Shown here in pieces: positions 17,678 to 26,373 of a DNA stretch of 59,783 bases. The notes beneath the pieces are model-generated. The model was given only the letters and a program-made list of their open reading frames with translations, ran no database searches and was not told where the DNA came from. Origin of the DNA: Planctomycetota bacterium (GTDB lineage Bacteria > Planctomycetota > Planctomycetia > Isosphaerales > Isosphaeraceae). Positions within the stretch are counted from its first letter, which is position 1; every line of letters starts with the position of its first letter. Both the position numbers and the translations under genes were made by a program. Where the stretch lies: the NCBI GenBank assembly GCA_028291545.1, contig JAQGHR010000034.1, forward strand, positions 1-59,783, written 5' to 3'.

Positions 17678-19068
17678 AGCCGCGAGCTGGCGAGGCGCGG
17701 GGGCGTGTCCTGGTTGTCGATGACGAGGAGGTCATCGCGTCGACCATGCAGGAGTTCCTTGAGGGAGAAGGCTTCGAGGTCGGTGTCGCCGGTGACGCCC
17801 GATCGGCCCTGGCGCTGGTCGAGACGTTCGAGCCCGACGTGGCCCTTTGCGACGTGCAATTGCCGGGTCCGGACGGGCTGGAACTGCTCGACCTCCTGCT
17901 GCGGGTCCGGCCCGACACCCTGGTGATGATGATCACGGCGTATGCGACCGTCGAGAACGCCGTCGCCGCATTTCGACGCGGCGCCCACGACTATCTCATG
18001 AAGCCGGTGATCTTCGAGGAGCTGCTCGCGAAGATCAATCGTCTCATGTCGTTCCGACGATTGGTGCGGGAGAACCAGGCCCTGCGCCGGCAGTTGCACG
18101 CGGAGATCTCGCCCGAGACCCTCGTCGGTCGCGGGGCGGCCATGCAGGCGCTCAAGACTGTCATTCGCAAGGTCGGCCCGACCCGGAGCAACGTCCTGAT
18201 CACGGGCGAATCCGGGACCGGTAAGGAACTGGTCGCGCGGGCCCTGCACGCGATGAGCCACGATCCGGACGCGCCGTTCTTGCCGATCAACTGCGCCGCG
18301 ATCCCTCACGATCTGCTGGAAAATCAGCTCTTCGGCCACGTCCGCGGCGCGTTCACCGGCGCCGATCGCGATCACGCGGGCCTGTTCCTCGCGGCCGGGC
18401 GGGGGACAGTGTTTCTGGACGAAGTCGGCGAATTGCCCCTGGTGACGCAGGCCAAGCTGCTGCGGGCGATCGAGAACAAGGAAGTCCTGGCCGTGGGCGC
18501 GACGCGATCGACGAGCGTGGCCGCGAGGGTGCTGGCGGCGACCAACAAGGATCTCCCCGCCGAGGTCGCCGCCGGGCGGTTCCGGGCGGACCTGTTCTAT
18601 CGGCTGGACGTCGTGAACATCCGCATGCCCCCGCTCCGGGATCGGCCGGAGGATATCCCGGAACTGGTCTCGGTCTTGCTTGCGCAACATGCCAGGACGA
18701 TGGGCAAGCGGGTGGATAGCGTGGACAATGCGACGATCCGACGTTTGATGGCCGCGCCCTGGCGGGGCAACGTGCGGGAGCTGGATAATGCCCTGGAGCG
18801 GGCGGTGATCCTCGCCGAGGGGCCGGTCTTGACGCCGGAGGACTTCCCGGCCGAGCTGATGGGCGAAGCGGAGCCGGGCGACGACCTGAGGACTGCACTG
18901 GCCGTGGCCGAGCGCCAGCACATCCGCCGCGTGCTGGCCGAGTGTGCGGGCGACAAACGCGAGGCGGCGCGAAGGCTGAACATGGGCCTCTCGTCGCTCT
19001 ATCGAAAGCTGGAAGATGACGGGCCGCGATCGTCTCCGTCTTCGTTGACCTCGTCGACCGGGAGTTGA
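17674..19068 (+). CDS. NtrC-family sigma-54-dependent response regulator
   Basis: Three-domain activator of 464 residues. An N-terminal receiver domain (VLVVDDEE acidic pocket, phosphoacceptor Asp in ALCDVQLPGPDG, Lys in YLMKPV) is followed by an AAA+ domain with Walker A GESGTGKE, the sigma-54-contacting GAFTGA loop and a Walker B region VFLDEVGELP. The C-terminus is a Fis-type helix-turn-helix (REAARRLNMGLSSLYRKL). It should open sigma-54 promoters when phosphorylated by the kinase encoded just upstream. Targets are unknown; the zinc-ribbon gene 4 nt downstream is probably in the same operon. Confidence 0.95.
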   Translation: MKPRAGEARGRVLVVDDEEVIASTMQEFLEGEGFEVGVAGDARSALALVETFEPDVALCDVQLPGPDGLELLDLLLRVRPDTLVMMITAYATVENAVAAFRRGAHDYLMKPVIFEELLAKINRLMSFRRLVRENQALRRQLHAEISPETLVGRGAAMQALKTVIRKVGPTRSNVLITGESGTGKELVARALHAMSHDPDAPFLPINCAAIPHDLLENQLFGHVRGAFTGADRDHAGLFLAAGRGTVFLDEVGELPLVTQAKLLRAIENKEVLAVGATRSTSVAARVLAATNKDLPAEVAAGRFRADLFYRLDVVNIRMPPLRDRPEDIPELVSVLLAQHARTMGKRVDSVDNATIRRLMAAPWRGNVRELDNALERAVILAEGPVLTPEDFPAELMGEAEPGDDLRTALAVAERQHIRRVLAECAGDKREAARRLNMGLSSLYRKLEDDGPRSSPSSLTSSTGS

Positions 19069-19072
19069 CCGG

Positions 19073-19714
19073 ATGCGATGCTCCCGCTGCGATCAGATCC
19101 TTTTCGAGGAGGTGCTTGCACGGGCGCCCGACGGACAACTTGTCCTCGGTTGGTGCCCGGCCTGTCGCGAGTCCGAAGGCTGCGAGCCGGTCGAGACCGA
19201 GGCCGTGCCGCTCTCGATTTCGGGCCGGGAGCCGATTGTTCGCCGATATCGTCGCTCACAACGGCTGGTACGGCGATGGCTGGCGCGCCCGAGATCCCCG
19301 GCCGCGAGTCGTCGCCTCGCTGCACTGGGGGTGGCGGGCTTGATGACGGCCTGGGCCTTGATCCTGGCGTTCGTCGGCGGCCTGAGGTTGATCGCGTCGG
19401 GAGACGGCAAGGCCACGCTGCTCCTGGCCGGCTCCGGCGCGATGGCCGTGGTCAGCCTGGCCGTCTGGATCGCCGTGATCGGGCGAACTGCCGGGGCGGG
19501 CGTGATCTTGAAAGTCGTGCAGGTCGCGATGGCCATCGCCGCGTTCGGCACACTGGCCTGGGGCATCCTCCATCACGAACCGAAGAAGGACCCCTGGATC
19601 GTCGCCGTCGCAGCCGGGGCTCTGGGAGTCTCGTGGATGGCCAGGCGCATGGAGCTGAAGCGGCGAGCGGCGAGGAAGAGCCGGGCCGAGATGACGGAAA
19701 TCAGCTCGGATTAA
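19073..19714 (+). CDS. zinc-ribbon membrane protein of unknown function
   Basis: A 213-residue protein whose first 35 residues carry two Cys pairs (CSRC at residue 3 and CPAC near 28), a likely zinc ribbon. A basic linker follows, then about three hydrophobic segments and a strongly basic C-terminal tail. It starts 4 nt after the sigma-54 regulator stop, so it is probably co-transcribed with the two-component system. The last 14 nt overlap the end of the opposite-strand FIST gene. Confidence 0.75.
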   Translation: MRCSRCDQILFEEVLARAPDGQLVLGWCPACRESEGCEPVETEAVPLSISGREPIVRRYRRSQRLVRRWLARPRSPAASRRLAALGVAGLMTAWALILAFVGGLRLIASGDGKATLLLAGSGAMAVVSLAVWIAVIGRTAGAGVILKVVQVAMAIAAFGTLAWGILHHEPKKDPWIVAVAAGALGVSWMARRMELKRRAARKSRAEMTEISSD

Positions 19715-20879
19715 CGGTCTCCTCGAACAGCGCGAGGCTGGCGGTAAAGCCGTGGACGAAGTTCTTACCGCCGACGGGCCCGAGCTCTCCCATCGCGAAG
19801 AAGCCGGCGACGGGGATCGGGCCAAACGCCTCCTGGAAGGCGTTCACGTCGTGATCGGGCTCGCTGAAGAGGCGGCTGCCGCGTCCATTACAACTGAACA
19901 GGAGGCCCCCGACCACCTTCGATCCGGGATGGTTGGCGCGATCGAGGGCGAGGAGCTCGTGGAGGTCGGAATCGGCCGAGGCGGCGTCGCGGACGTGGAA
20001 CTGCACGGTCTGGCCGACGCGAACCAGGTCCGTGATCGCGATCCCGCCCTCGGTGTCCGCTCCCATCACGTTGCGGACCAGGAAGTCGCCCTGATGGAAC
20101 GACTCCTGGTATTCATTGATGACCCGGCCGACGTGGAGCCCCTCGCGGATCAGGGCCTGATCGGCCTCATCGAGCGTCGTGAAGGTCTCGCGAAGGACTT
20201 CGACGGCGGTGCGACGGCCGAGTTCCTTGATGATGTTGCCCTCGGCCTTCGTGATCACCATCGGCCTCCCGACAGGGCGGCATCCCTGGCTGACCACCGT
20301 GCGGACGGCGATCGGCCCATCGAGCAGCATGCCGACGGCCCCGGACTCGAAGATCTCGCCGTCGAGCGCCAGCCGGTTACCTCCCGCCGCATTCGCGCCG
20401 CTGGCCATCCCGCCGACGACGCGCAGGCCCGGGGCCGCGACCTCAAGATCCTTGAACAGCCGATCGGGCGGGAAGCTGAAGGGATCGCCCGCGAGCAGGA
20501 GCGTCCGCCCCGCCTCGCCCATGGCCCTGGCTTCGGGCGGCATGCCGGCGCATCCGTTTTCGTCCCAGGTCAGTCGTACCGGGATTGCCGAGACGCCCTC
20601 GGGCAGGCGAATGGCCCAGAGGCTCACGGCCGCCGCCGCCTCGATCTCGCGACCCTCGCCCACGATCGTCTCGCCGGTAACGCCCAGGAAATGCGAGCAA
20701 ATGCCGCGGCTCAGGCATTCCTTCATGAGCTTGCCGAGTGACTCGGCGTGATGCGGCGAGACGAACGCCACGGCCAGGGTCGCGGGCTCGCCTCCCAGCC
20801 CGGCCGCGACACGACCCGTCACGTCGTGGAGGGCCGCCTCGGTGTTTCGATCGGTCGATAGGGCCGAGACGCATTTCAT
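19701..20879 (-). CDS. FIST N/C-domain small-molecule sensor protein
   Basis: FIST proteins are predicted ligand-binding sensory modules found alone or fused to signalling domains. The start ATG 20879 gives 392 residues, with the N-terminal part (VAFVSPHH, then FLGVTGETIVGEGREIE), a middle GGMASGANAAGGNRL region, and the C-terminal half with GGLLFSCNGRGSRLF and PVAGFFAMGELGPVGG, both typical of FIST_C. There is no output domain, so a separate partner is expected; the neighbouring signalling genes are candidates. No signal peptide. The 3' end overlaps the zinc-ribbon gene by 14 nt. Confidence 0.9.
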   Translation of the reverse strand: MKCVSALSTDRNTEAALHDVTGRVAAGLGGEPATLAVAFVSPHHAESLGKLMKECLSRGICSHFLGVTGETIVGEGREIEAAAAVSLWAIRLPEGVSAIPVRLTWDENGCAGMPPEARAMGEAGRTLLLAGDPFSFPPDRLFKDLEVAAPGLRVVGGMASGANAAGGNRLALDGEIFESGAVGMLLDGPIAVRTVVSQGCRPVGRPMVITKAEGNIIKELGRRTAVEVLRETFTTLDEADQALIREGLHVGRVINEYQESFHQGDFLVRNVMGADTEGGIAITDLVRVGQTVQFHVRDAASADSDLHELLALDRANHPGSKVVGGLLFSCNGRGSRLFSEPDHDVNAFQEAFGPIPVAGFFAMGELGPVGGKNFVHGFTASLALFEETVNPS

Positions 20880-20973
20880 CGCGAGAGATCCCCCAGGGTC
20901 CGGGAGTTCGGACCGTGGCCGCATTGTATCGCGGCCCGAGGGGCATTTGTAGGTGGGACGGAGGCCCCTGGCT

Positions 20974-21155
20974 CATGAGGCCAGTTTGGTTCCCTCGGGG
21001 CTCAGGCCGGATTCCTTTCCCGAGATTCTCGCTTGCGTCTACCAATCTGGGTGGCACCGGCAGCTTGCCTGCCAGTGGCTTCGCTCGGCCGAACACTGGC
21101 AGGCAAGCTGCCAGTGCCACCCGAGTCCCGAGTCCAGCACCAAACCGGCCTCATG
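20974..21155. repeat. nested inverted repeats, MITE-like element
   Basis: An inner palindrome has 29-nt arms at 21049-21077 and 21094-21122 (28 of 29 bases pair, 16-nt loop). It is flanked by an outer inverted repeat at 20974-20990 and 21139-21155 (16 of 17 pair). The whole fills most of the spacer between the FIST gene start and the EF-hand gene end. The inner core AGCTTGCCTGCCAG recurs in the hairpin at 40287-40323. No transposase is present. It could be a miniature mobile element or REP-like unit, and as RNA it would be a very stable 3' stem for the EF-hand transcript. Confidence 0.75.
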
Positions 21156-21165
21156 GGCGAAGGCC

Positions 21166-21888
21166 TTATTCACCCGGCTTCTTGAACTTCGCCAGTTCCT
21201 CGCGGGTCAGGAATCCGTCCTTGTCGGCGTCGAGCCGGTCGAACAGCTTTTCACGAGGGAATTCGGCCTTGCTGAGCTTGCCGTCGCCATCCTTGTCCAG
21301 GGCCTTGAACCGCTGGAGCGGACCGGCGGCGGGATTCGCCTTGGGTTTGGCCTCCTCCTTGGGCTTCACGGTCTCTTCGGCCTTCGGCGCCTCGGCGGTC
21401 TTGGGTTTCCCCGCGCCCTTGGGTGTTGCGCCGGCTCCGGCTTGCGGCAGGGATGCGACGAAGTTCGTGATTTCTTCCTTCGTGAGGCCGCCGTCCTTAT
21501 CGGCATCGATCCGATCGAAGTTCGCGGGCAGGCCGGTGAATTCGGCACGGAGGATCTTTCCGTCCTTGTCCTTGTCCATGGCCTCGAACCGGGCGACGGC
21601 CGCTGCCGGGGTCTCGGCGAGGGCGGTGAGCTTCTGGCCCAGCGCTCGCAATTCGTCGGCTTCGAGCTTTCCGTTCTTGTTGGTGTCGCCCCGCTTCACC
21701 AGGCGATCGAACGCGGCGCGGCCGGATTCGGGGATCTCGTCGCGATCGAGCACGGTGTCGCCGTTGGTGTCGAGCTGGATGAACATCTCCCGGAACCGCG
21801 CCGGGTTGGCTTGCTGGGCGTCCGCGGTGGCGACGAATGACAGGGCGACCAGGCCCAGTGCCGGGCCGAGGGTGGGGGACCATCGCAT
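21166..21888 (-). CDS. exported protein with six EF-hand calcium-binding loops
   Basis: ATG 21888 gives a 240-residue protein with a signal peptide (hydrophobic to about residue 22, ending ATADAQ). Six canonical EF-hand loops follow: DTNGDTVLDRDE, DTNKNGKLEADE, DKDKDGKILRAE, DADKDGGLTKEE, DKDGDGKLSKAE and DADKDGFLTREE. A Lys/Pro/Ala-rich linker separates the first four from the last two. Export plus EF-hands points to periplasmic or surface calcium binding. It lies 95 nt downstream of the hybrid histidine kinase gene on the same strand and may be co-expressed. A stable palindrome lies 43 nt after its stop. Confidence 0.88.
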   Translation of the reverse strand: MRWSPTLGPALGLVALSFVATADAQQANPARFREMFIQLDTNGDTVLDRDEIPESGRAAFDRLVKRGDTNKNGKLEADELRALGQKLTALAETPAAAVARFEAMDKDKDGKILRAEFTGLPANFDRIDADKDGGLTKEEITNFVASLPQAGAGATPKGAGKPKTAEAPKAEETVKPKEEAKPKANPAAGPLQRFKALDKDGDGKLSKAEFPREKLFDRLDADKDGFLTREELAKFKKPGE

Positions 21889-21983
21889 CGCGTTGACTCC
21901 GCTTCCGGGCTGACCCTTGGGCCTGGTGACTCTGCCGTCCCCAGATGAAACGCCGGTGGACCGGGAAAGTAGCGGGATCGTCC

Positions 21984-24278
21984 TCAATCCTCGGCCGGCG
22001 GGCCGAGCGGGGCCATCCGGGTCAGGAGGGCCAGGACGGAGTTGAAGTCGACCGGCTTGGCCAGGAGGCCGTCGACGTTCAGCGTGGCGAGCTCGCCACG
22101 CCTGGCGGCCTCGATGTCTCCGGTCACCACGACGACCTTGAGCGACTTCAGCTCCGGGTTCTGGCGGATGCGGCGGAGGACCTCGGTTCCACTCATCCCG
22201 GGCAGCAGCAGATCGAGCAGGATCAGATCCGGCGTCATGCGCGACAGGATCTCCAGCGCGGCCGTCCCGGTGTCGGCGGTGGAGACCGTGTATCCGGCGT
22301 GATGGAGTAACCGCGTCATGACGTGGGCGCTGGCGGTATCGTCGTCGATGATCAGGATCGTGATGGGCGTGGCGGGCCGGGGCGTGGGCGGCCCCTCGGG
22401 TTCCGTCGCCGGCAGGTCGAGGTCCGGCATGGTGATCAGATGGTCGGCCGGATAGATGGCCGCGAACGTGCTGCCTCGGCCCTGCTGGCTCTTGACCGTC
22501 AGGTGTCCGCCCACTCCCTCGACCAACCGCCGGCAGATGGCCAGTCCCAGGCCCGTGCCCTTGGTGCGATCGCGCTCGGGGTTGCGGAGCTGCGCGAACT
22601 CGTCGAAGATCCGTTCGAGCTGATCGGCGGGGATGCCCGGCCCGGTGTCGGTCACGGCCAGCCGCAGCGCGCCGTTCTCGTCGGCCCCGGCCGAGATGGA
22701 CACGCCCCCCTCCTCGGTGAACTTGACGGCATTTCCCACGAGGTTCACCAGCACCCGGCCCAGTTTCACCCGGTCGGCGCAGACGACCCGGTCGGGCCGG
22801 TCCACGGACCAGGAGAATTCCAGGTTCTTGGTCCGCGCCGTCAGCTCCAGGGGGGCCAGCGTGGTCGCAAGCCAGTCATCGAGGCGGAAGGTGGTGGGAT
22901 GATGGTCAACCACCCCGGAGTCGAACCGGGTCAGATCGAGCAGATCGTTGATCAATTCGATCAGGTTGCCGGCCACGGATCGGATGTCGCCGGCCAGGAG
23001 CTGCAATTCTTCCCCCGGGTCGTCGCGCATCTCGACGATGCGGGACAGCAGTTCCGCCTGGAGGCTGAGGGCATTGACGGGCGTCCGCAGGTCGTGGCTC
23101 ACGGCGGAGAGGAATTGCGTCTTGCGCCTCGACGCACTCTCGGAGGCTTCCATCGCTCGCAGGCGCTCGGCCTCGGCGTGGGCTCGATCGGTGACGTCCA
23201 CGATCAGCGAGAGCGCCCCTCGCGGCTTGGCGGGATCGGGGCTGAGCGGCTCGAATTGCCAGTCCAGGTAGCGGATCGAGCCGGGCCGCGAGGCATCGGG
23301 CCAGGGCACACGCTCGATCGAGTGGGACGTCTGTTCGCTCACGCACTCGCGGATCGCCTGGAGCAGCTCGGGGGTATGGACGAAGAGTTCGTCGGCCGGG
23401 GCACCGGCGATTTCGCTGCGAGTTCGCCCGAGGAATCGCCGCGCCGGGGCGTTGCCGGCGCGGCAGACCCCCATCTTGTCGAAGTACGCCACGCCGACGG
23501 GGAGGTGGTCGATCAGCGCCCGGAACTGGGTGGCCCGATCCGCGGAGTCCTGCTCAAGCTGGTATCTCGCCGTCACGTCGGCGAACGTGGTGACCGCGCC
23601 GCCTTCCGGCCCCGGAAAGGGCGCGGTGGTGACCTCCAGGATGAACTCCCGACCGTCGCGGCGGCGGAAGCGGAGCGTCTCGCTCACCGGCTCGCCCAGT
23701 TCCATCGTTCGCGCGAGCGGTCGCTCCCCGAACTCCATCGCGGGGCCGTCGAGCTTCTCGAGGGGGAATTTCCGCACGAATTCCTCGTAGGACGACGCCG
23801 TGATCGGCTCTCCCGCGATCCGGGTCGCGGCCGGGTTCGAGATCGTCAGCCGGCCCTCCGGTCCCTCGGCCAGCAGCACGCCGATGGAGATGGTTTCGAG
23901 GATTGCCCGGAGCTTCGTGGCCGAGTTCTCGGGCTCGATGTAGGCGCGGGACTCTCGCAGGGTGGCGACGAGGAGCTCCGTCTCGTCGCCCTCCGAGGAG
24001 TTCAGCGTCAGCTCGACCTCGCGGAGCATGCCATCGGAGCGCATGGCCCGGACCAGGATCGGCTGGCCGAGGTCCATGACTTGATGGGGTGGCGGGATCA
24101 ATTCGGCAAGCACGCGTCCGATAAGCTCCTCGGGCTTCCAGCCGAGGAGCTTCTTGACGTGCCGGTTGGCGAAAAGGATCCGCTGGTTGGCGTCGGCGGC
24201 CACCACGGCGTCGGACAGGGCGTCGAGTGCCCTCCGGGCATCGAAATCGGCCAAGATATCTGTCCCCCGCGACCACAT
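21984..24278 (-). CDS. PAS-containing hybrid histidine kinase with C-terminal receiver
   Basis: Start ATG 24278, preceded by GGGAAGGG, gives 764 aa. It has three PAS-like regions (first at about 15-110, second in the region with GEPITASSYEEF, third with DHLPVGVAYFDKMGV), a coiled link, then a HisKA H-box (SAVSHDLRTPVNALSLQAEL) and an HATPase domain with DTGPGIP and GTGLGLAICRRLVEGVGG. A receiver domain with ILIIDDD and the Asp in DLILLDLLLPGMSG forms the C-terminus. No membrane segments, so it should be a cytoplasmic sensor. The output partner is not encoded here. It is divergent from the SWIM gene with 266 nt between (24279-24544), where no gene is seen. Confidence 0.93.
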   Translation of the reverse strand: MWSRGTDILADFDARRALDALSDAVVAADANQRILFANRHVKKLLGWKPEELIGRVLAELIPPPHQVMDLGQPILVRAMRSDGMLREVELTLNSSEGDETELLVATLRESRAYIEPENSATKLRAILETISIGVLLAEGPEGRLTISNPAATRIAGEPITASSYEEFVRKFPLEKLDGPAMEFGERPLARTMELGEPVSETLRFRRRDGREFILEVTTAPFPGPEGGAVTTFADVTARYQLEQDSADRATQFRALIDHLPVGVAYFDKMGVCRAGNAPARRFLGRTRSEIAGAPADELFVHTPELLQAIRECVSEQTSHSIERVPWPDASRPGSIRYLDWQFEPLSPDPAKPRGALSLIVDVTDRAHAEAERLRAMEASESASRRKTQFLSAVSHDLRTPVNALSLQAELLSRIVEMRDDPGEELQLLAGDIRSVAGNLIELINDLLDLTRFDSGVVDHHPTTFRLDDWLATTLAPLELTARTKNLEFSWSVDRPDRVVCADRVKLGRVLVNLVGNAVKFTEEGGVSISAGADENGALRLAVTDTGPGIPADQLERIFDEFAQLRNPERDRTKGTGLGLAICRRLVEGVGGHLTVKSQQGRGSTFAAIYPADHLITMPDLDLPATEPEGPPTPRPATPITILIIDDDTASAHVMTRLLHHAGYTVSTADTGTAALEILSRMTPDLILLDLLLPGMSGTEVLRRIRQNPELKSLKVVVVTGDIEAARRGELATLNVDGLLAKPVDFNSVLALLTRMAPLGPPAED

Positions 24279-24544
24279 GCCGGCCCTTCCCGGGCGAGAC
24301 GCCGCGAGGTCGGAAGGGAGATGGGCTCTGATTCCACAAACTGTAACAATGTCTCTCCGAAATGCACCAGGCATGTTGCGATTTCGACCGTGCGGGCCGG
24401 ACCGGCCGCAGCGGCGGAACCCCCCGCAAAATCAGGGTCTTGTGATCCTTGATCGGGCCGGGTGCGGACCCTAAAATTCCCTGATCGGAAGGATTTTATC
24501 ACTGGCCCGAACGCCGCTCGGGGCCTCTTGGCCGAGACCTCATC

Positions 24545-24847
24545 ATGACGTTTACACTCCCTCGCAACCTGCGTTCTCGCAAGCCTCAGGCCGGTCGCCT
24601 CCTGCTGGAGATCGGCGGGACCCGCTATAGCCTGCGCCCGGTGGCCTGCCATGCCCAGATCGGCAAGCGTGCCTTTCGCCTGCTGAAGGATGACGGGACG
24701 GTTTACGACGTCGTCCAGACCCCGTACGGGGCCGAATGCGACTGTCCCGACTTCATCTTTCGCCGCGACGGCCTCGATCCCGACGGTTGCAAGCATGTCC
24801 AGGCGCTGGTTTCCGTCGGGATGATCCCCGCGCATCGGGCGAATTAG
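24545..24847 (+). CDS. SWIM zinc-finger mini-protein
   Basis: A 100-residue protein consisting almost only of a SWIM-type zinc finger: CDCPDFIFRR followed by DPDGCKHVQAL, giving the CxCx(n)CxH ligand pattern in the C-terminal half. SWIM fingers bind nucleic acid or protein and are usually attached to helicases, MuDR transposases or recombination proteins; stand-alone forms like this have no assigned role. The N-terminal half is predicted beta-rich (LLLEIGGTRYSLRPV). The 290 nt that follow (24848-25137) contain no gene. Confidence 0.8.
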   Translation: MTFTLPRNLRSRKPQAGRLLLEIGGTRYSLRPVACHAQIGKRAFRLLKDDGTVYDVVQTPYGAECDCPDFIFRRDGLDPDGCKHVQALVSVGMIPAHRAN

Positions 24848-25137
24848 CGTGGTTCGCTGTGAGCTGGCGTGTTTGCCCCGCGGCGAGAATTAAAATCTCT
24901 GGAGAGGAATCGAAATTCCTTTCGCGTCGGGATTCGCCGCTGATCCGGGGTCGAGACCTCGCCCGGCAATGAGGATTATCGGGACGGGGACGAGGTTCGA
25001 TCTCGGAATCCGCCCGATGGGCGCGATCCGCAGCTTTTGCATCCGAATCCATCCCCGCACGGGTTTCTACTCGCCGGGCGCCCGCATAGAATGCGGTCGG
25101 GGGCGGGTCGTCCCCTGACACCCGGGAGACCCTGAAC

Positions 25138-26325
25138 ATGCCCCGCGAATCCGCGGTCATCCTGTCGGCCTGCCGGACCCCCATCGGGAAGTATCTCGGC
25201 GGCCTGGCGAGCCAATCGGCCGTCGAGTTGGGTGTCGTCGTCGCGAAAGAGGCCATCCGGCGTTCTGGCGTTGATCCCGGCCTCGTGGACGAGACGATCG
25301 TCGGCAACGTCCTCCCGGCCGGGCTGGGACAGGCCCCCGCGCGCCAGGTGGCGCTGGGATCAGGCGTGTTGGCGTCCTCCAGCGCCCTGACCATCAACAT
25401 GGTCTGCGGCTCCGGCCTGCGCGCCGTGATGCTGGCCGAGACCGCGATCCGGGCCGGAGACGCCTCCATCGTCCTGGCCGGAGGGATGGAGAGCATGAGC
25501 AACGCGCCGCACCTCCTGCGTGGAGGGCGTTCGGGCTGGAAGCTGGGCGACGGCTCGCTGGTGGATTCCTTGCTCCACGACGGCCTGACCTGCGCCATCG
25601 AGGGCTGGCCGATGGGCATGGCCGCCGAGCGCACGGCCGAGATGGTGGGCCTGACCCGCGCGGATCTCGACGCCTTCGCCCTGGAGAGCCAGCGCCGCGC
25701 CGTCGCGGCCCAGGCCGATGGGGCGTTTGCCGACGAGATCGTCCCGGTGTCCCTCCCCGGCAAGCGGGGCGAGACCCGGATCACGGCCGATGAAGGGCCT
25801 CGCGCGGAGTCGTCGGCCGAGGGCCTGGCCAAACTCTCACCCGCGTTCAAGCCCGAGGGGATCGTCACGGCCGGCAACGCCTCCACGCTGAGCGATGGCG
25901 CGGCGATGCTCGTGGTCGCCTCGGAAAGTCAGGCTAAGTCGCTCGGGAAGGCTCCGCTCGCCCGGATCGTGCAAACGGCGATCTCGGGCACCGATCCGCG
26001 GGACCTGTTCCTCGCCCCGATCGGGGCCATTCGCGCGGCACTCTCCAGGGCCGGCCTCTCGGTCGACGACATCGATCTGTTCGAGATCAACGAGGCCTTC
26101 GCCTCCCAGATGCTGGGATGTGTTCGCGGCCTGGAGATCGACCTGGCCAGAGTCAACGTCCACGGCGGCGCGATCGCCCTGGGCCACCCGATCGGCGCGA
26201 GCGGTGCCCGGGTGCTGGTCACGCTCCTGCACGCCCTCGAACGTCGCGGCGGTCGGTATGGCGTCGCGGCCCTCTGTCTTGGCGGCGGAAATGCGGTGGC
26301 GATGATCGTGGAGCGCCTCGCGTAG
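25138..26325 (+). CDS. acetyl-CoA C-acyltransferase (thiolase)
   Basis: Thiolase of 395 residues, the usual size. The nucleophilic Cys is in NMVCGSGLRAV (C90), the His in GGAIALGHPIGASGAR, and the second Cys in CLGGGNAVAM. NEAFASQ, another family signature, is present. It catalyses reversible acyl transfer between acyl-CoA and acetyl-CoA, either thiolytic cleavage or acetoacetyl-CoA formation. It is the first gene of a same-strand run with carbonic anhydrase, carboxyltransferase, AtuA, crotonase and acyl-CoA synthetase, so a catabolic role at the end of an acyl-CoA pathway is likely. Confidence 0.95.
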   Translation: MPRESAVILSACRTPIGKYLGGLASQSAVELGVVVAKEAIRRSGVDPGLVDETIVGNVLPAGLGQAPARQVALGSGVLASSSALTINMVCGSGLRAVMLAETAIRAGDASIVLAGGMESMSNAPHLLRGGRSGWKLGDGSLVDSLLHDGLTCAIEGWPMGMAAERTAEMVGLTRADLDAFALESQRRAVAAQADGAFADEIVPVSLPGKRGETRITADEGPRAESSAEGLAKLSPAFKPEGIVTAGNASTLSDGAAMLVVASESQAKSLGKAPLARIVQTAISGTDPRDLFLAPIGAIRAALSRAGLSVDDIDLFEINEAFASQMLGCVRGLEIDLARVNVHGGAIALGHPIGASGARVLVTLLHALERRGGRYGVAALCLGGGNAVAMIVERLA

Positions 26326-26373
26326 GGCATCCTTCCTCACCTCAGACGATTCCCCCCCCGGAGCCTCGACCCG

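Noticed and set aside
22323..24452. Long plus-strand frame opposite the hybrid kinase
   Set aside because: Shadow of a gene with complete kinase and receiver motifs.
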